Positions 24,650 to 37,410 are shown, counted from the stretch's first letter. The stretch: 64,000 nucleotides of DNA from Atrina japonica (GCA_030159075.1 BROG01000525.1:147001-211000); one strand, 5' to 3'. Numbers and translations: made by a program. Notes: generated by a model not told the origin, from the letters alone.

Positions 24650-25215
24650 AAATATGGATCAGGAGAATAAGCCAAAAGGAGAGTAAGTGGCAATCTGTTT
24701 TAATGTCTGCTTTAGATAAAAATAAAATTAACAATTGTGGAACAGGTTATATACACAAAATTCAAAATACTAAAAATTGTTTTTGGATAGATGTTTTTAA
24801 AACATGGAAAATGATAATTGACAAAGAAAAAAGTACAGAACATGAATATTGTTCACAAGTCCAATTTGGTATAATAAAAGAATAAAAATTGGGAATAAAT
24901 CTGTATTCCATAAAGGCTGGCTTAATCCTGGTATTCAATATGTAAATGATCTTGTGATGATAATGGGTCGTTGATTACTATAGATCTAATGAAAGAAAGA
25001 TACAACAACAATATCAGTTTTCTGAATTACATGAGTATTACTGAGGGTATTAAAATCAGTTGAATCTTATAAAACTTTTGAATTCAAATTGTGTTGTCCT
25101 TTTATCCTTTCAACTACAAAAATATTCTGCAAAAGTCGTAAAGATTCAAAGGATATGTATAATATATTGGTTCAAAATAATGTAATTCCTAGTGAGAAAA
25201 AAAAAAGAAACCATT
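24650..25215 (+). pseudogene. LINE ORF2 C-terminal remnant (post-RT region)
   Basis: Three reading frames in succession give a continuous LINE-like C-terminal segment. They are MSALDKNKINNCGTGYIHKI (24703 onward), then SPIWYNKRIKIGNKSVFHKG with WLNPGIQYVNDL (about 24857-24953), then DDNGSLITIDLMKERYNNN (about 24956 onward). The W-Y-N...I-K-I-G-N-K...G-I..V.D-L....G pattern is typical of the region after the reverse transcriptase in L1/Tx1-type LINEs. At least two frameshifts and several stops show it is dead. No RT domain is visible upstream, so the copy is 5'-truncated. Confidence 0.7.
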
Positions 25216-25835
25216 TTAACGATACACGGTGGTAGATGACAAACACTTGCACCATCTTTTATACGCAAGCAATATGATGGCCAACTTTCTCCAGCAAGGA
25301 GAAAATAAATAACTCGTCCGCGAAATTGTACTCTATTGCAGGAAATTTAAATAATATGCAGTGTCGATCGCTTAAGGTATTACTTTTATCACAAGTGCAA
25401 AAGTTAATTGGAAACTTGAAAAAATAAGTTTAGAATATCACAAACTCATAACGGGCAATATATTAACTTTGTTTAGCATCTGTTTGGTGAATTGATATGT
25501 TTTTTCTTCTGCAAGTCAAAACTAAAATATTTACACAATAAAGTGTAATTTGAAGAATTTTAATACTGATATTGAATTTTTGTTAATGGCATGCACATAT
25601 GTCTGCAATTTCCGGTAGTTGTAATGTAAAGTCCTGAAATTGTGCTTAGCTTCATACAGTTTGGGATTGGTTCGCTGCTGTAACAGATATAAGTAACAAC
25701 AACTAAGCTCAATGCAATCACTTGATATTTAACTTTCCCGCCTTACAAGTAATTATGCTGCTTAATTCCAGGTAATAGATTTATCGATTTCTTAACTACT
25801 TTTATTAACAGCCGTTTAATGTTTTTGGAACTATT

Positions 25836-25882
25836 GATGATGATGATGATGCTGCTGCTGCTGCTGATGATGATGATGATGA
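25836..25882. repeat. (GAT)n(GCT)n(GAT)n microsatellite
   Basis: Compound trinucleotide repeat. Confidence 0.9.
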
Positions 25883-25899
25883 ATTCAAGACTAATAGCT

Positions 25900-26220
25900 A
25901 CCTTATATAAGAATTCATATTAGGTATGTATATTTTAGTTGTAGCCCGTACTTTGATAAGACTAATTTTATAACACTGTAGTTACTTAAGCTAGTGTCAG
26001 ACATATATCATTCATACACCAATAAAAAACCTTGTGACAATTCATTGCTCTTTAATTAGATAGTCTAAGCTTTTACTTATGTACTAACACATATAGTGAT
26101 AAGTAATTAATCATTTTTTATTTCAACGACGAGCACGTGTAATCAATTACCAACCTATTTTGCATATAATGAATAAGGATATTATGCCATCGTACTTTTA
26201 CAGCGAAAAACATCAGATAT
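25900..26220. other. Unannotated stretch
   Basis: No recognisable feature. Confidence 0.5.
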
Positions 26221-26224
26221 TTTT

Positions 26225-26400
26225 ATACAGTGGTTACTCTTAGACGGATTTCGGCTATACTTTTAAAATTATTATTTATCACGTTCTCTTTAGAAAATAC
26301 ATATACATTTTAAATTGGAGCTCAACTGATGAAGTCTAATTGACAGAAACGATCGTCTTGAGCATTGTAACTTTTTATTATGTTTATAATATATTAGAAA
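26225..26400 (+). repeat. Dispersed repeat C, single partial copy
   Basis: Contains ACAGTGGTTACTCTTAGACG, GAGCTCAACTGATGAAGTCT and AATTGACAGAAACGATCGTC in the order seen in the tandem array at 49231-50450. Confidence 0.85.
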
Positions 26401-27878
26401 TAGATATTTCTCCAAGATAACTCACATTAATTGTGTCAACGTTTTTATGGAGATCTTGGATTTCGATCAGCCCGTTCATCGCAGAAAATAGTGATAAAAC
26501 ATTATATAATAAATTACAGGATATTACAATATTTATCGTAATTACATGCACATGTGATTGTCCAGATTATTTGATTTATCAAATTAGGATCCTGTAATGG
26601 CGATTGGCAAAGACCTCGCACTCAAAGTCCCGATGCCAATCACCACAGACAGACGCTGAACAGAATTTCTGTATCATTAGCTGGTAAACGGCATTCCATT
26701 TATCAGTAAAATTTTGCAGCGTCTTCAACTTAAAGGAGCATTGGTTGTATCAACAAATCTTTTTTCACAAGTAAAAAATTAAATTGACAAATAAGAGAAT
26801 TTATATACATAGGCATCAACACTTTTATATTCCTATATATCTTTTTTAAAATAAAGTCGGATCCAGTGTCGTATGCATATACAATTGCCAGACCGAGTTT
26901 CTCAAACAATTTTCAAATTCAATATGAATCTAAGATTTGTTGTGCCTGTGTATATTTCTTTCTTCTTACTGTACAATAATCTAAATAGTACCAAAAGAAA
27001 GAATTATTTGGAAAAAACACAGATAATGCCCCTTTAAATGAGTGGCTATATCACTAAGATCCACACTGGCAGATAAATACAGTTGCATCAAAGTAGCTAA
27101 AAACAATCGCTATCTATGGATTGAATAGTTTCTGAATTGATTGTTTCTGAAATAATTCTATTCTTTTTCATGCTACGAGTAAAATAAAATATAAACCAAA
27201 TCCCAACCCGTAAGATTAGACGATCTCAGAAATCCTATGCAAAATTGTACCAACTGAAACCTTGTTTATCGACATATTACTTAGTCTAGCGGATTCCAAC
27301 TAGCCATTCACATGAGGTAGTCAAGGAACGATATAATTAGATCCCAACAAGATATTAACAATAGCCATATATTTTGTGTAGGTATCGATATGTTTTCACA
27401 AAATATTGTATTCGACTCGATGTTGTCTGAATATAATCTACTTTGAAATTTATATGATTTGTGCATGTATGCCTTGTACATTTACAGTATCGGTAACTTC
27501 TAAAAATAGAACGAAAGATACTTAAATAGTACTTTATACCCTTCAAGTTATTAAATGCAACTGAAGTGGGTATAAATGCTTAAATCTTCATTTTTGATAT
27601 AAATACATGTATACCGAAATAGGTGACCCGTCAAAATGTTCATCGACTAAAACTGTGGTTAATTTAATTACAGTTTTCTTCTGTCTTAATATAAAAGCGT
27701 CACTGCAACACACAAAATTAATCACCTGCTTGTCCTACATTAATGTAGAACATTTCCTGTTATATGTGAAACATTGTACACTCAGGTGTCAGATCGGAGT
27801 AGGAGAGTCAGCATGTTTATTTCTTGTAGCCAACGTATGATTCCTTGTAAAGACAATGCTCCACAACTACATATAACC

Positions 27879-27880
<2 letters not shown>
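26401..27880. other. Unannotated stretch
   Basis: AT-rich without recognisable gene or repeat family. Confidence 0.5.
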
Positions 27881-27885
<5 letters not shown>

Positions 27886-27934
<49 letters not shown>

Positions 27935-28005
27935 TCATCTTGTAATTCTTATACATGAACTTTGGAAATTAAGAATTGTTATGTATATATATCCTATTTT
28001 ACACC

Positions 28006-28088
<83 letters not shown>

Positions 28089-28257
28089 AAACCTGTTTAT
28101 AGGGGTCACACACACCAGAAAATATTGGCCTTTATGTGCAGGTGACCCATACACAGGTTCAATTTAGTTGAAGTATGCAGTCAAGGGACTTTTCAAAACT
28201 GGCCTTTATAGACAGGTGATCCTTATATAGAGGTGGCCGCTATAGCAGGTTTTACTG

Positions 28258-28308
<51 letters not shown>

Positions 28309-28387
28309 TTGTGTGTGTGTGTGTGTGTAAAATGGTGTCTTTTTAAATAAAGATAATTGTGAAAGGACGGATAATGTTAATTAACTG

Positions 28388-28484
<97 letters not shown>

Positions 28485-28587
28485 TCATCTTGTAATTCTT
28501 ATACATGAACTTTGCAAATTAAGAATTGTTATGTTTCGTCTGTCTAGGGTATATATATATATATTTATATATATTCTATTTTACACC

Positions 28588-28627
<40 letters not shown>

Positions 28628-28666
28628 TATATATGTTTGTGTATGTATGTGTGTATGTGTGTGCGT

Positions 28667-28737
<71 letters not shown>

Positions 28738-28800
28738 GGTGTCTTTTTAAATAAAGATAATTGTGAAAGGACGGATTATGTCAATTAACTGAAACGATTG
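27886..28800. repeat. Microsatellite-rich tandem duplication
   Basis: Two copies of the same arrangement: (AT)n, then TCAGTCATCTTGTAATTCTT (27932 and 28481), then ATTTTACACCATTTTACACA with (CA)n, (AT)n and (GT)n, then AAAATGGTGTCTTTTTAAAT and AATTGTGAAAGGACGGAT (near 28329 and 28733). The first copy carries an extra ~176-bp insertion at 28084-28259. The microsatellite lengths differ greatly between copies. Confidence 0.85.
28084..28259. mobile_element. Tigger/pogo-like MITE
   Basis: Ends are AGTAAAACCTGTTTATA and its near reverse complement TATAGCAGGTTTTACTGTA, with TA on both sides. Size is about 176 bp, noncoding. The ends resemble those of pogo/Tigger elements. It is inserted in only one of the two duplicated halves. 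Confidence 0.7.
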
Positions 28801-28851
28801 AGTTCGGTATATACATATACAGTGTGTTTCAAATATAGAAATCCTAATATA

Positions 28852-29400
28852 CTGACATTTAAACGCGGTTTTCGATCCTTTTGTCAATAATTTGTCAGTG
28901 AGTAGTTAACCTCTGTATATGAAATCTCCATATGTTGTACACGCCCTGGCATATCGGATCATTTGTGAAATATAAACTCCATATGCGGGTGACTGAGGGA
29001 TATTACTTCTAAAATGTGGAAAATTTACAATGGGAATGTCGAAAAATCGTCGCGATTGTCGTAAAGCTTAGTTGCCAATTCCCCGTCTGTGTCTATATTA
29101 AGTAAAATGTCTAAGTATGAAGTGTGTGTGCTTGATTCTGTTGTATCTTTAATTTCTAGTTCGCTGGGATATATCGCATTGACTTATGTTTGAAAATTGT
29201 CATTATTAATTGACAAAACGTCGTCGATATATCTAAATGTCAAATTAAAGGACGCTGCCAAATTTTCTTCTTTTGATTTAGCAGTTTCTGATGAAAGTCT
29301 GCTTCGTATTAATAAAGGAACAGATCGGCCAATAAAGGGGCACAATTGGTTCCAATAGGAATACCGACAGTTCGTTGAAAGACCACGTCTCCTATCATTA
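28852..29400 (-). mobile_element. Reverse-transcriptase fragment, retroelement family A
   Basis: On the minus strand the segment near 29390-29310 reads FQRTVGIPIGTNCAPLLADL, the palm motif preceding the catalytic box in this RT type. It continues through FHQKLLNQKK to the TTTAGATATATCGACGACG sequence that encodes FRYIDD, and on to YDKRD-like and RYARAC-like segments toward 28900. Several frameshifts and stops disable it. Unlike most copies it lacks the noncoding 3' tail; the low-coordinate end stops near ACATTTAAACGCGG. This is the most upstream part of the RT seen in the window. Confidence 0.8.
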
Positions 29401-29403
29401 CAG

Positions 29404-29652
29404 GGGGCCTCAATGGCCGAGTGGTTAGAGCATTGCGCTTTAAATCACAAGGCCTCTCACCTCTGGTTCGAATTCCGCTAGGGTCGTTTCGAATTATGTG
29501 GAAAAGTTTGCCAGTTTACTTGCGGAAGGTCGGTGGTCTTTACCCGGGTAACCGGGGTTTCTCCCCCACCAATAAAAACTGGACGACATCATATGACTGA
29601 AATATTGTTGAGTATGGCGTAAAACAACAAATCAAATCAAATCAAATCAAAC
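29404..29652 (+). mobile_element. tRNA-derived SINE, copy 1
   Basis: Starts with a tRNA-related head carrying an A box (TGGCCGAGTGGTTAGAGC) and a B box (GGTTCGAATTCC). A central domain follows (GGAAGGTCGGTGGTCTTTAC, GGGGTTTCTCCCCCACCAAT), and it ends in (ATCAA)n. Length is about 245 bp and closely matches 56096-56345. Transcription would use RNA polymerase III; mobilisation would need a partner LINE. Confidence 0.9.
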
Positions 29653-29654
29653 CG

Positions 29655-30690
29655 AACATTACAAATATATTGTCTATTAGGAATTCCAGCATGTTTTTAT
29701 ATCAACTTCAGTGTATTTATGTGTAGAATGAGAGTGGTGTTGGACAAAATAAGTATCCTGATAGCCAATCACTAGATATTTAAATTTTCGGGTACCACCT
29801 TTAGTGAAATAATACAGTTGTCTCTGATGCTAAAATGTCTTTCTTGTAATTTTTTGTGTGGAATAGTTGTGTAAAGAGTAGAGAAGTCATATGTTTTGAT
29901 ACTGTTAATTCGAAAAAAAAATTGTGTGCCTTCACATTTTTTAAAAGCTGTTTAGAATTTTTTAATATCCACATCTGATTTACATTGCGTCTGAAATAAG
30001 CAACTGTACAGTATAGTTGAAGTTTCTCCTTAACGGCTGCCAATATGTTGGTAAATAGTACACATATCCAGACTTTACCGTTCAATAGAATATGTTACAA
30101 GCTACATTTCAAAGTAAGTAATATACCATATTTAGAAGAGTTTCATAACAATTAATTTGGTATATAACTTTTAATGCACACAGACATTTAATATCATTTA
30201 CATGAGCCACATCCTTAACTCTTCCACTCTTTTCTCTAACTGTAACCTGTCCATGACAATAGAATCCGTCCAATTTTATCCTTATTGCCTGTTTTAAGTC
30301 ATCAAGATAATTTGGACATGTTGGGTATACTCAAAATAAAATGTCTTCTTCAAATTATTGTCATATAAGTTCTGTAGTAAAACCAAATTATGCTAATTTA
30401 TGATGATGTCATCGATGAAATAGGTTCTGAACTCATAGGTTTTGATTAATCGTACATTGTTAATTAAATTTTCTTTCTAATGAACTTAAATTTTTTAAAT
30501 ATCGTATATCTGTGAAAAGGTATGGGCATTTCAAGGAGGAAATGTTTTATTTTAAATACCCCGTAGATAGAAAGTTGCACAGAATTAATTTCCAAAACCA
30601 CGGGGTCAAACGGCATGACTCCATCAAAATGCAAAATGTCAGTTATCCAAATTAGTATTCTGTTAAGATCACTTTATTAAAGGTAAAAGT
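29655..30690. other. Unannotated stretch
   Basis: One 94-codon minus frame (29801-30085) shows no recognised domain. Otherwise nothing is identified. Confidence 0.45.
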
Positions 30691-30692
30691 TA

Positions 30693-30792
30693 TCCAATTC
30701 TTTTTTGCCACGGTAGTTAATTTGGCAACAACTTTTAGAACAACTCTTTTTTGCCACGGTAGTTAATTTTGCAACAACTTCTAGAACATGAA
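30693..30792. repeat. Tandem duplication of a ~48-bp unit
   Basis: TTTTTTGCCACGGTAGTTAA through CAACAACTT.TAGAACA occurs twice in a row. Confidence 0.9.
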
Positions 30793-30944
30793 AACCAACT
30801 CTGCTCAAAATATTTCAGTAACACAGTATTATTTAGGAGAACTAAATGTTATTATTAGACTCGATCTATTGTCAAGTGAGTCATAACGGGGCTTTCGTTG
30901 ACATATAATGATATAATTGTAAATGGCTTATCAACTAAAACACT

Positions 30945-31080
30945 ACGTGGAGTGGTCTAGTTGCAGAGCGCTCAACTCTGAAGAAGCAAATCCTGGGTTC
31001 GATATTTCATTGTGTATTGTGGTAAGTCGATACACTTTTAACGGTCGAAGGTCATGCTCAGATATTATCATTTATTGAGT
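30945..31080 (+). mobile_element. SINE-like fragment with tRNA-type boxes
   Basis: GGAGTGGTCTAGTTGCAGAG and GGGTTCGATATTTC resemble A and B boxes of a tRNA-derived head, similar to the start of the SINE at 41420-41710. Degenerate. Confidence 0.5.
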
Positions 31081-31084
31081 AACT

Positions 31085-32630
31085 TTACTTTATTAAGGAA
31101 CAATTGATTATTTGAATATACAGTCGCCATTCAATTCATCGCCATTCTCGCAATAACTCATATTTTTCAGGAACGATTCTCCTGCTATATAAAATTATTA
31201 TTAAAACGCTTAATTCATTATCGCCGATTGGTTTAATAAACGGTGATACATTATCATGTTTCAGAAATCTAAGTCTCAAAGTCAGAATTCAAAGTTTTAG
31301 ACATATTGAAATACTGCAAATGATCATTTCCACCAATAATTATTGAGGTCTTAAATATATGTATACATCAGAAAGTTGTTTAGAATCATACCAAGATAAA
31401 TGTTTGCAAGTTCATATGTTTAAAGTTGTAGTAATGGACATTGAAATCCTAAACTAACTACTGCATTGGGACATCTTGTTCAAACATGAAACTATTATGA
31501 TATACAACAATATCTTAGGTCACTTGGGCCAATAAATGGAGTAACACTTTGCAATTCATCTTCGTCTATTGTTCATTCAATGTTCTCTGGGCATTTAAAA
31601 TAGTTTTTTAAATTTTGCATTAAAACTGAAACGTCCGAAATAATATATTTTAAACTTCCGAGGAATGTTCATACATGATTAAATGTTGTTTCAAATCAGT
31701 CTAAAACACCCGGCTGCGACCTTCTTGAAAATCATTGATGAACTAAACCCCTTACTCAGGTAACCATTTACACCCATTGACCTCTTGTTGAATATCTCCC
31801 TTGTAATTTGGTCATATGCTATATTTATATTTCTTGCCTTCCAAAAAGCACAGATGTGTCGGAAATAACATTTTTTCCACTCAAATGGAACGTAGATAAG
31901 AACTTTAAGATTCTTCATTCAGATAGAAATGCCTCCAACTGATGAGTGGAAAAGTCAGTGTTTTAAGTTGTGTGACCTTTGAACATTTCTTTTACAACTA
32001 TTAGTATAATTGCGATTTTACACTTGTTTCGGTCGCGACCTATCTTTCATCTGTCATCTCTATGATTGCCCGCCGCCATCAATTTGGGAAAGGTCAAAAT
32101 GAATTATTTATACAAAATACTTCAACAATGTCCAAATTTCGTCAAAGGAAATGTTTATTCCATACAAGGTCAAATTGATAATACACATTGTATAATATAT
32201 ATGTTGCATATGTTGTTTTCTAAGATGGAATCGGTGATCAAACTCTCCAAAAAGATGGTACATTAATTTATATTTTTCTCAGTAGAAAGAGTGAATGTTG
32301 ATACATTTAGTTTTACTTTTTGATTAACAAATCATATTATTTGTACCTTTTTATTACCATACCTTTTGGAGATTTTAAATTTAGACGTGCACTATGGTCT
32401 CGTGTCGACTTTTGGTCTATAATTTGGACTAGGTAACTGGCGTTTCCTGTGATATGAATTATATAGGACATTCATTCAGAAGGAGTATTTGAATGCTGTG
32501 TCGTAAATGTGTCGCATCAATGTTAATAAAATATCAGTGTCATAAGGTGACGTACTCTTAATCCACAATGCTCAATATTTCTATTTAGAGATAATCACAT
32601 CAAAATCAATCTAAGCATCATAAGTGAATA
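31085..32630. other. Unannotated stretch
   Basis: No recognisable gene, element or tandem array. Confidence 0.5.
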
Positions 32631-32693
32631 TATATTTATATATACATGTATATATATTCGCAATGTAAGTCAACAAAAACTGAAAACTGTTTG

Positions 32694-32834
<141 letters not shown>

Positions 32835-32889
32835 CAGCTCCATACAATACGTCTATGGATGATATTTGTGTATTATATATCATGTAATA

Positions 32890-34005
32890 TGCATATGAAT
32901 ATTTATTTTTCTATTAATGAATGTGTGTAAAGCTGGCTAGTCAAAACAAAAGACACCGTGACAACAACTTCCCCAATAAAATTTAAAGTAAAGTCAATAA
33001 TTACGTGTACCTGACTCTGAAACATTTCAAAGCCACACAGAAATACATGTCATTCTAAACTCTAGCCTAATGCCTTTGATATTGACAGTATACCACAACG
33101 CTTCATCTTCAATGTCGGGTTATTCAGATGAAGTATACAGGTTGGCCCGTTATTTCACTTTATAATTATGCTTGCTTTATACAATACTAGCATATATCTT
33201 GCAGTTACATTTAAAGTAGTGTCCTAGACTTATTACGCTAAAAAACTGTCATTTCTTCTAGGAAGTTCTGTCATCGGTAAGCCTCCTAAACTATACCGTA
33301 TCTACTGTTATAGCAAGTCATGCATGGAACTGTGCCCTCAAATATTTAAATTCCAGTGCATAAAAATAGCCAACAGGGAAACACATACCTTAACAATTGT
33401 ACTTATCACATCAACATCACAAACAATGCCCAAATTCAAAAATACAGCGCGTCATTTACTATTCAGACAGTGATCGTAAGTTAGCCCACTTTCACAACAA
33501 ACCGCTGACCAACTTTTTCTTGCACATGTTTGATGTGACGTCACTTACCGAATTGGATCTGTGAACTCAACTGTACTTGTGTCTCTAGGATGACCATTTT
33601 GTTTTATTTATCAAAAGTTTGATTGTTGGATAACATTAATGCTAAAATATATCTTATCACGTGGTTCAAAAGTAGTGAAGTCTAGGTTTTGCACTACCTT
33701 TTGTTGCGTAATATTTGGTAATTTTAACGTTTGACATAAATATGTCGCTTTTCTCCTGCTACTAAGAAACTCCTCAAAAGGTAAAATTACGGCTTAATAT
33801 TCTGTTGCAACTGCCATTTATAGGGTCGAGGATATCAAAATGCTAAATTTTTCAGGGTTCGTAAGGAAATATGATTATGTATTATGAAAAGGTATGAGAG
33901 AAAAATACACACTAAAATGCTGTCATTAGATGATGTATACTTATTCCACTCTCGGGGTAACAAAATCCTGCAAAGCCCTCGCAAGAATGTGACCCTCGAG
34001 TTGAA
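32890..34005. other. Unannotated stretch
   Basis: No recognised feature. Confidence 0.5.
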
Positions 34006-34009
34006 TTAA

Positions 34010-34145
<136 letters not shown>

Positions 34146-34149
34146 TTTG

Positions 34150-34635
34150 CGCTGACCAGATATGATAAATTTAAACGCGATGCTCTTACCTTTAATCTAG
34201 ATCGTCATAACATGAATTTCAACTTGGTTCCATCGTTTTGATTATGTACGAGTAACGTTATAATGTTAAATAGATTTTATTTCGAATTGAAATGAAAACA
34301 GTACCCAATTTATGATTTCTTGTTATATTGGGATAAAGTGCATAGCAGGTGTTATAAACAGTTGATTTAAACATTTGTTTATTTCATTGTTCTAGTTTGT
34401 GCTTCTAGCATGGATCCACTCTGACATTTATTAACATTTATAGATAATACAGACATAACAAATTATCGTGTCATCTTGAACTGTCGTTTTTATTTTGAAA
34501 TATCAAAAACAGATGATAACAATGTCTTAGCGCCCTGTATTAGTACATTCATTTATGCTTCATTTTGATTTGTAACTTTAATTAATAATTTCTTGATTAT
34601 ATTATTGTATTGTTCTAAAACAATATAAACAAATC
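34150..34635. other. Unannotated stretch
   Basis: No recognised feature. Confidence 0.5.
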
Positions 34636-34679
34636 ATATACCAAAGTGTTAACAATAAGATAATTTGGCAAACTCTGAA

Positions 34680-34872
34680 AAAAAACACGGACCTCTGAAA
34701 ATTCAGAGATGACACCAGGTGCCATGCAGGAATAAGCATCTCCTATTGACAGGTCACATTCGCCGTGAGTCTACAGTCACTAGATACCAAATTGTTCGCC
34801 ATTGGATAATTTGGCAAATGTTGGACAAACACGGATTTGGAAAATCTAGAGTGGGATCAGGTGTCATGTGAA
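34680..34872 (-). mobile_element. Two tandem partial tails of retroelement family A
   Basis: 34684-34781 carries ACACGGACCTCTGAAAATTC, CCAGGTGCCATGCAGG and GCCGTGAGTCTACAGTC. A second start, GGACAAACACGGATTTGG with GTGGGATCAGGTGTCATG, follows at 34821-34870. Both are noncoding and end before the RT region. Confidence 0.75.
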
Positions 34873-34880
34873 AATTGAAA

Positions 34881-35025
34881 TTCTCCACCGACCGGCCAAC
34901 CTGCCATGAATCCTTTATCTAACAGTCATTCTCCACCGACCAGCCAACCTGCCATCAGCCCGTTATCTAAAAGGCATTCTCCAGCGACCGGCTAACCTGC
35001 CATGAGTCCGTTATCTAATTCCAGT
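34881..35025. repeat. Three tandem 48-bp units
   Basis: CTCCACCGACCGGCCAACCT starts units at 34883, 34931 and, with one change, 34979. Each continues through TGCCAT.AG.CCGTTATCTAA. The unit resembles the GACCGGTCACACCCGCCGTG part of the adjoining family-A tail and probably arose from it. Confidence 0.8.
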
Positions 35026-35079
35026 CGAGCCTAAGTATGAATCACTCCTTTTTTACGATCCAAGTTTCCAATTGGAGAA

Positions 35080-35130
35080 GGACCTAATCCCACCGCTTTA
35101 CAATTTAGAGGTCCGTGTTCGTCCAGTATT
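35080..35130 (+). mobile_element. Inverted fragment of a family-A tail
   Basis: CTAATCCCACC and AGAGGTCCGTGTTCGTCCA are the opposite orientation of the family tail just upstream. Confidence 0.6.
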
Positions 35131-35134
35131 AATT

Positions 35135-35680
35135 ACTATATATTTAAAAGGTGTCATATTAATCCTTATACCTTAGTTTTACTATGTTATAGTATACTAA
35201 GTTTGTCATTAAACAGTTTAACAATTTACCATAACAATATAAATTTTAGACAATGCAATCATACAAACGAAACCATAAAAAACCAAAGGGACCAAAACAA
35301 TATGTTCTCCGATCTTAAAGTCAATAAAATCAGATAATGATACATTCCACACTGTTGATTTGACACACAAGGGCACGTGGAAACCCCGAATATCTGATAG
35401 CTCATGAATACATATCATCTAACAATAGTGGAAATCATAAACTGACAACCATGAAAATGAATGGCACAGATAAAAAGAAGCCATAAAATGAGGAGGTAAA
35501 GTAATCAAGTTTAACAGCCTGGACAAGTGACCAATTATAAATATCACTTGACTGATCGGTGTTTTGCTAATCAGAAATATGTCAAGATTCTTAATGTATA
35601 CGCTATACAATCGATGTCAGGGTCAGTTAACACACTATAGTTGTGCATTTTACCGTGAATGAGTGGTAAAGGATTATGTA
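35135..35680. other. Unannotated stretch
   Basis: Two adjoining 63-66-codon minus frames are present, with no recognised motif. Confidence 0.45.
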
Positions 35681-35681
35681 A

Positions 35682-36215
35682 AAAAAATCAAATACCAAAG
35701 TATAAATCTTTAGGATGTCCAGGATTTAGATACAAATCTGGTAAAATGGACAAACACGGAAACTCTGGAAACCAAGAGGTAAAATTAGATGCCATGGAGA
35801 AGTAAACATCCACTGTTGACTGATCACACCCGCCGTCAGTCCACAGTCAAATACAAATGAAAACGAATCTTCGTCGCAATTGGTACAGACCTATCAACAA
35901 CCGCCAAAGAAAAGTCAATTCAACATTTCACTTACTAGTGAAACAGAGTAAACAAGATTATTATACCAAGAAAATCCCTTTATCAATTATTTGTCAGTGA
36001 GTAGATTACATCTGTAAATGAATGTTCATTTATTGAACACGCCCTGACATATCGGATCATTTGAGAAATATAAACTCCATATACGGGTGAATGTGGAATA
36101 GTACTACTTAAATGTGGAAATTAACGATGGGAAAGCCGAAAACGTCGCGTTTGTCGTGTAGCTTAGTTGCCAATTCCCCGTCTGTGACTATAGTAAGTAA
36201 AATGTCCATTTATGA
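35682..36215 (-). mobile_element. Retroelement family A, 5'-truncated copy
   Basis: Full noncoding tail from AAATACCAAAGTATAAATC through CACGGAAACTC, then AACATTTCACTTACTAGTG. The degraded RT C-terminus follows (CTGACATATCGGATCATTTG; GTCGCGTTTGTCGTGTAGC). It ends near 36215, inside the region that encodes the KLYDKRDDF motif in other copies. Frameshifted. Confidence 0.8.
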
Positions 36216-36219
36216 AACA

Positions 36220-36940
36220 TGTGTGTTATCTAACAAACCACCACAGTTTGTATATATGAGCATATTATTGTGAACAAAATTTAACAAAGTTTGATAGTAA
36301 GAGATTATTTGAGGAGCCGACACATTTTGTATACACATTGAGCTTTTTAGCGTCTCCACAATTTAATAAAGTTAGGTGGTTGGGGATAATCTGACTATTC
36401 TGTATATATGGACATTTTAGAGTGCCTAAAATTTACGAAGCAATATGCACATTATCGCTTGTTTCCAAATATAACGTGTATTGGGGACTATTAGAATTCT
36501 AAAGTGTAAATCAACACAAATGTCCGGGAACTGGGGGGTACAAGGTACGATATTTATTCATGACTTTTTAGATTTTTAAACTTCACATTTCTCACGTTTT
36601 GACATTTAGGTGTATATGACGCTCTTAAATATTTATTGAGTTATTTACTATATAAACAGTGTATAAATCAAATGTTACCTTAAAATATGTTTAAATGATT
36701 TATAAATTCACAATTATGTTGAAGATTGTAAGATTCGAAAATAATATAGATTGCTTGGTTTAATAAAAGTGTCGTAAGTGTAACGTACGCTCCAAATTGG
36801 CCACTCGGTTTTATTGCATATATAAAATTTCTAGCTCTTTCACTTGACCTTTCTCCCAAAGGTTACATCATTAACTATAAACACCACACGGACGATAACA
36901 AATGAATAAATTATCGTTTAACTGTCATTTAAATATATCT
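36220..36940. other. Unannotated stretch
   Basis: No recognised feature. Confidence 0.5.
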
Positions 36941-36942
36941 CA

Positions 36943-37020
36943 GATACCAAAGCATAAAACTACAAGATGCCCGGGATACATATACAAATCCGATGACTAT
37001 TGGACAAACACTTGTTTGTG
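36943..37020 (-). mobile_element. Terminal fragment of retroelement family A
   Basis: TCTCAGATACCAAAGCATAA, GATGCCCGGGATACATATAC and TTGGACAAACAC mark the last ~75 bp of the tail. It is followed by repeat C. Confidence 0.75.
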
Positions 37021-37054
37021 AAAAATGATTGTCTTGTGCATTTGTTTTGACCTC

Positions 37055-37410
37055 TGTTGTAAAACTATAACTTTGGTATTGTTAATACTATTTATCACCA
37101 CTGGGTCGTTGCCACTGCTGGTGGACCGTATAAGTCCCCTAGGGTATTTCGGTACTAGCCGATTTTTATACTAAAGGAATATTTTACTCAGATAGCACCA
37201 TCTAAATTCTAAACTTCTCAAAACAAAGATATTCATTTATAGTGGGTACTCCTAGACGGATTTGGCAATACATTTATAGTTATCATTTGGCCTTGTATGA
37301 TACCACTTTTTCTTATGGAAATTTATATCAAAGGCGAGCTCCACTGATTAAGTTTTAATGTCATAAACGATCATCTTGGGCATTTGTTTGACCTCTTTGG
37401 TAAAACTATA
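37055..37410 (+). repeat. Dispersed repeat C, nearly full unit
   Basis: Contains CACTGGGTCGTTGCCACTGC, TGGTGGACCGTATAAGTCCC, GTGGGTACTCCTAGACGG and GAGCTCCACTGATTAAG, in the phase of the 49-50 kb array. Well diverged. Confidence 0.8.

Noticed and set aside
27774..28145. 123-codon plus-strand ORF
   Set aside because: Dominated by Tyr-Ile and Thr-His repeats from (AT)n and (CA)n tracts.
29404..29480. Possible functional tRNA gene
   Set aside because: A and B boxes are present but the sequence continues into a SINE body with an (ATCAA)n tail and recurs at 56096.
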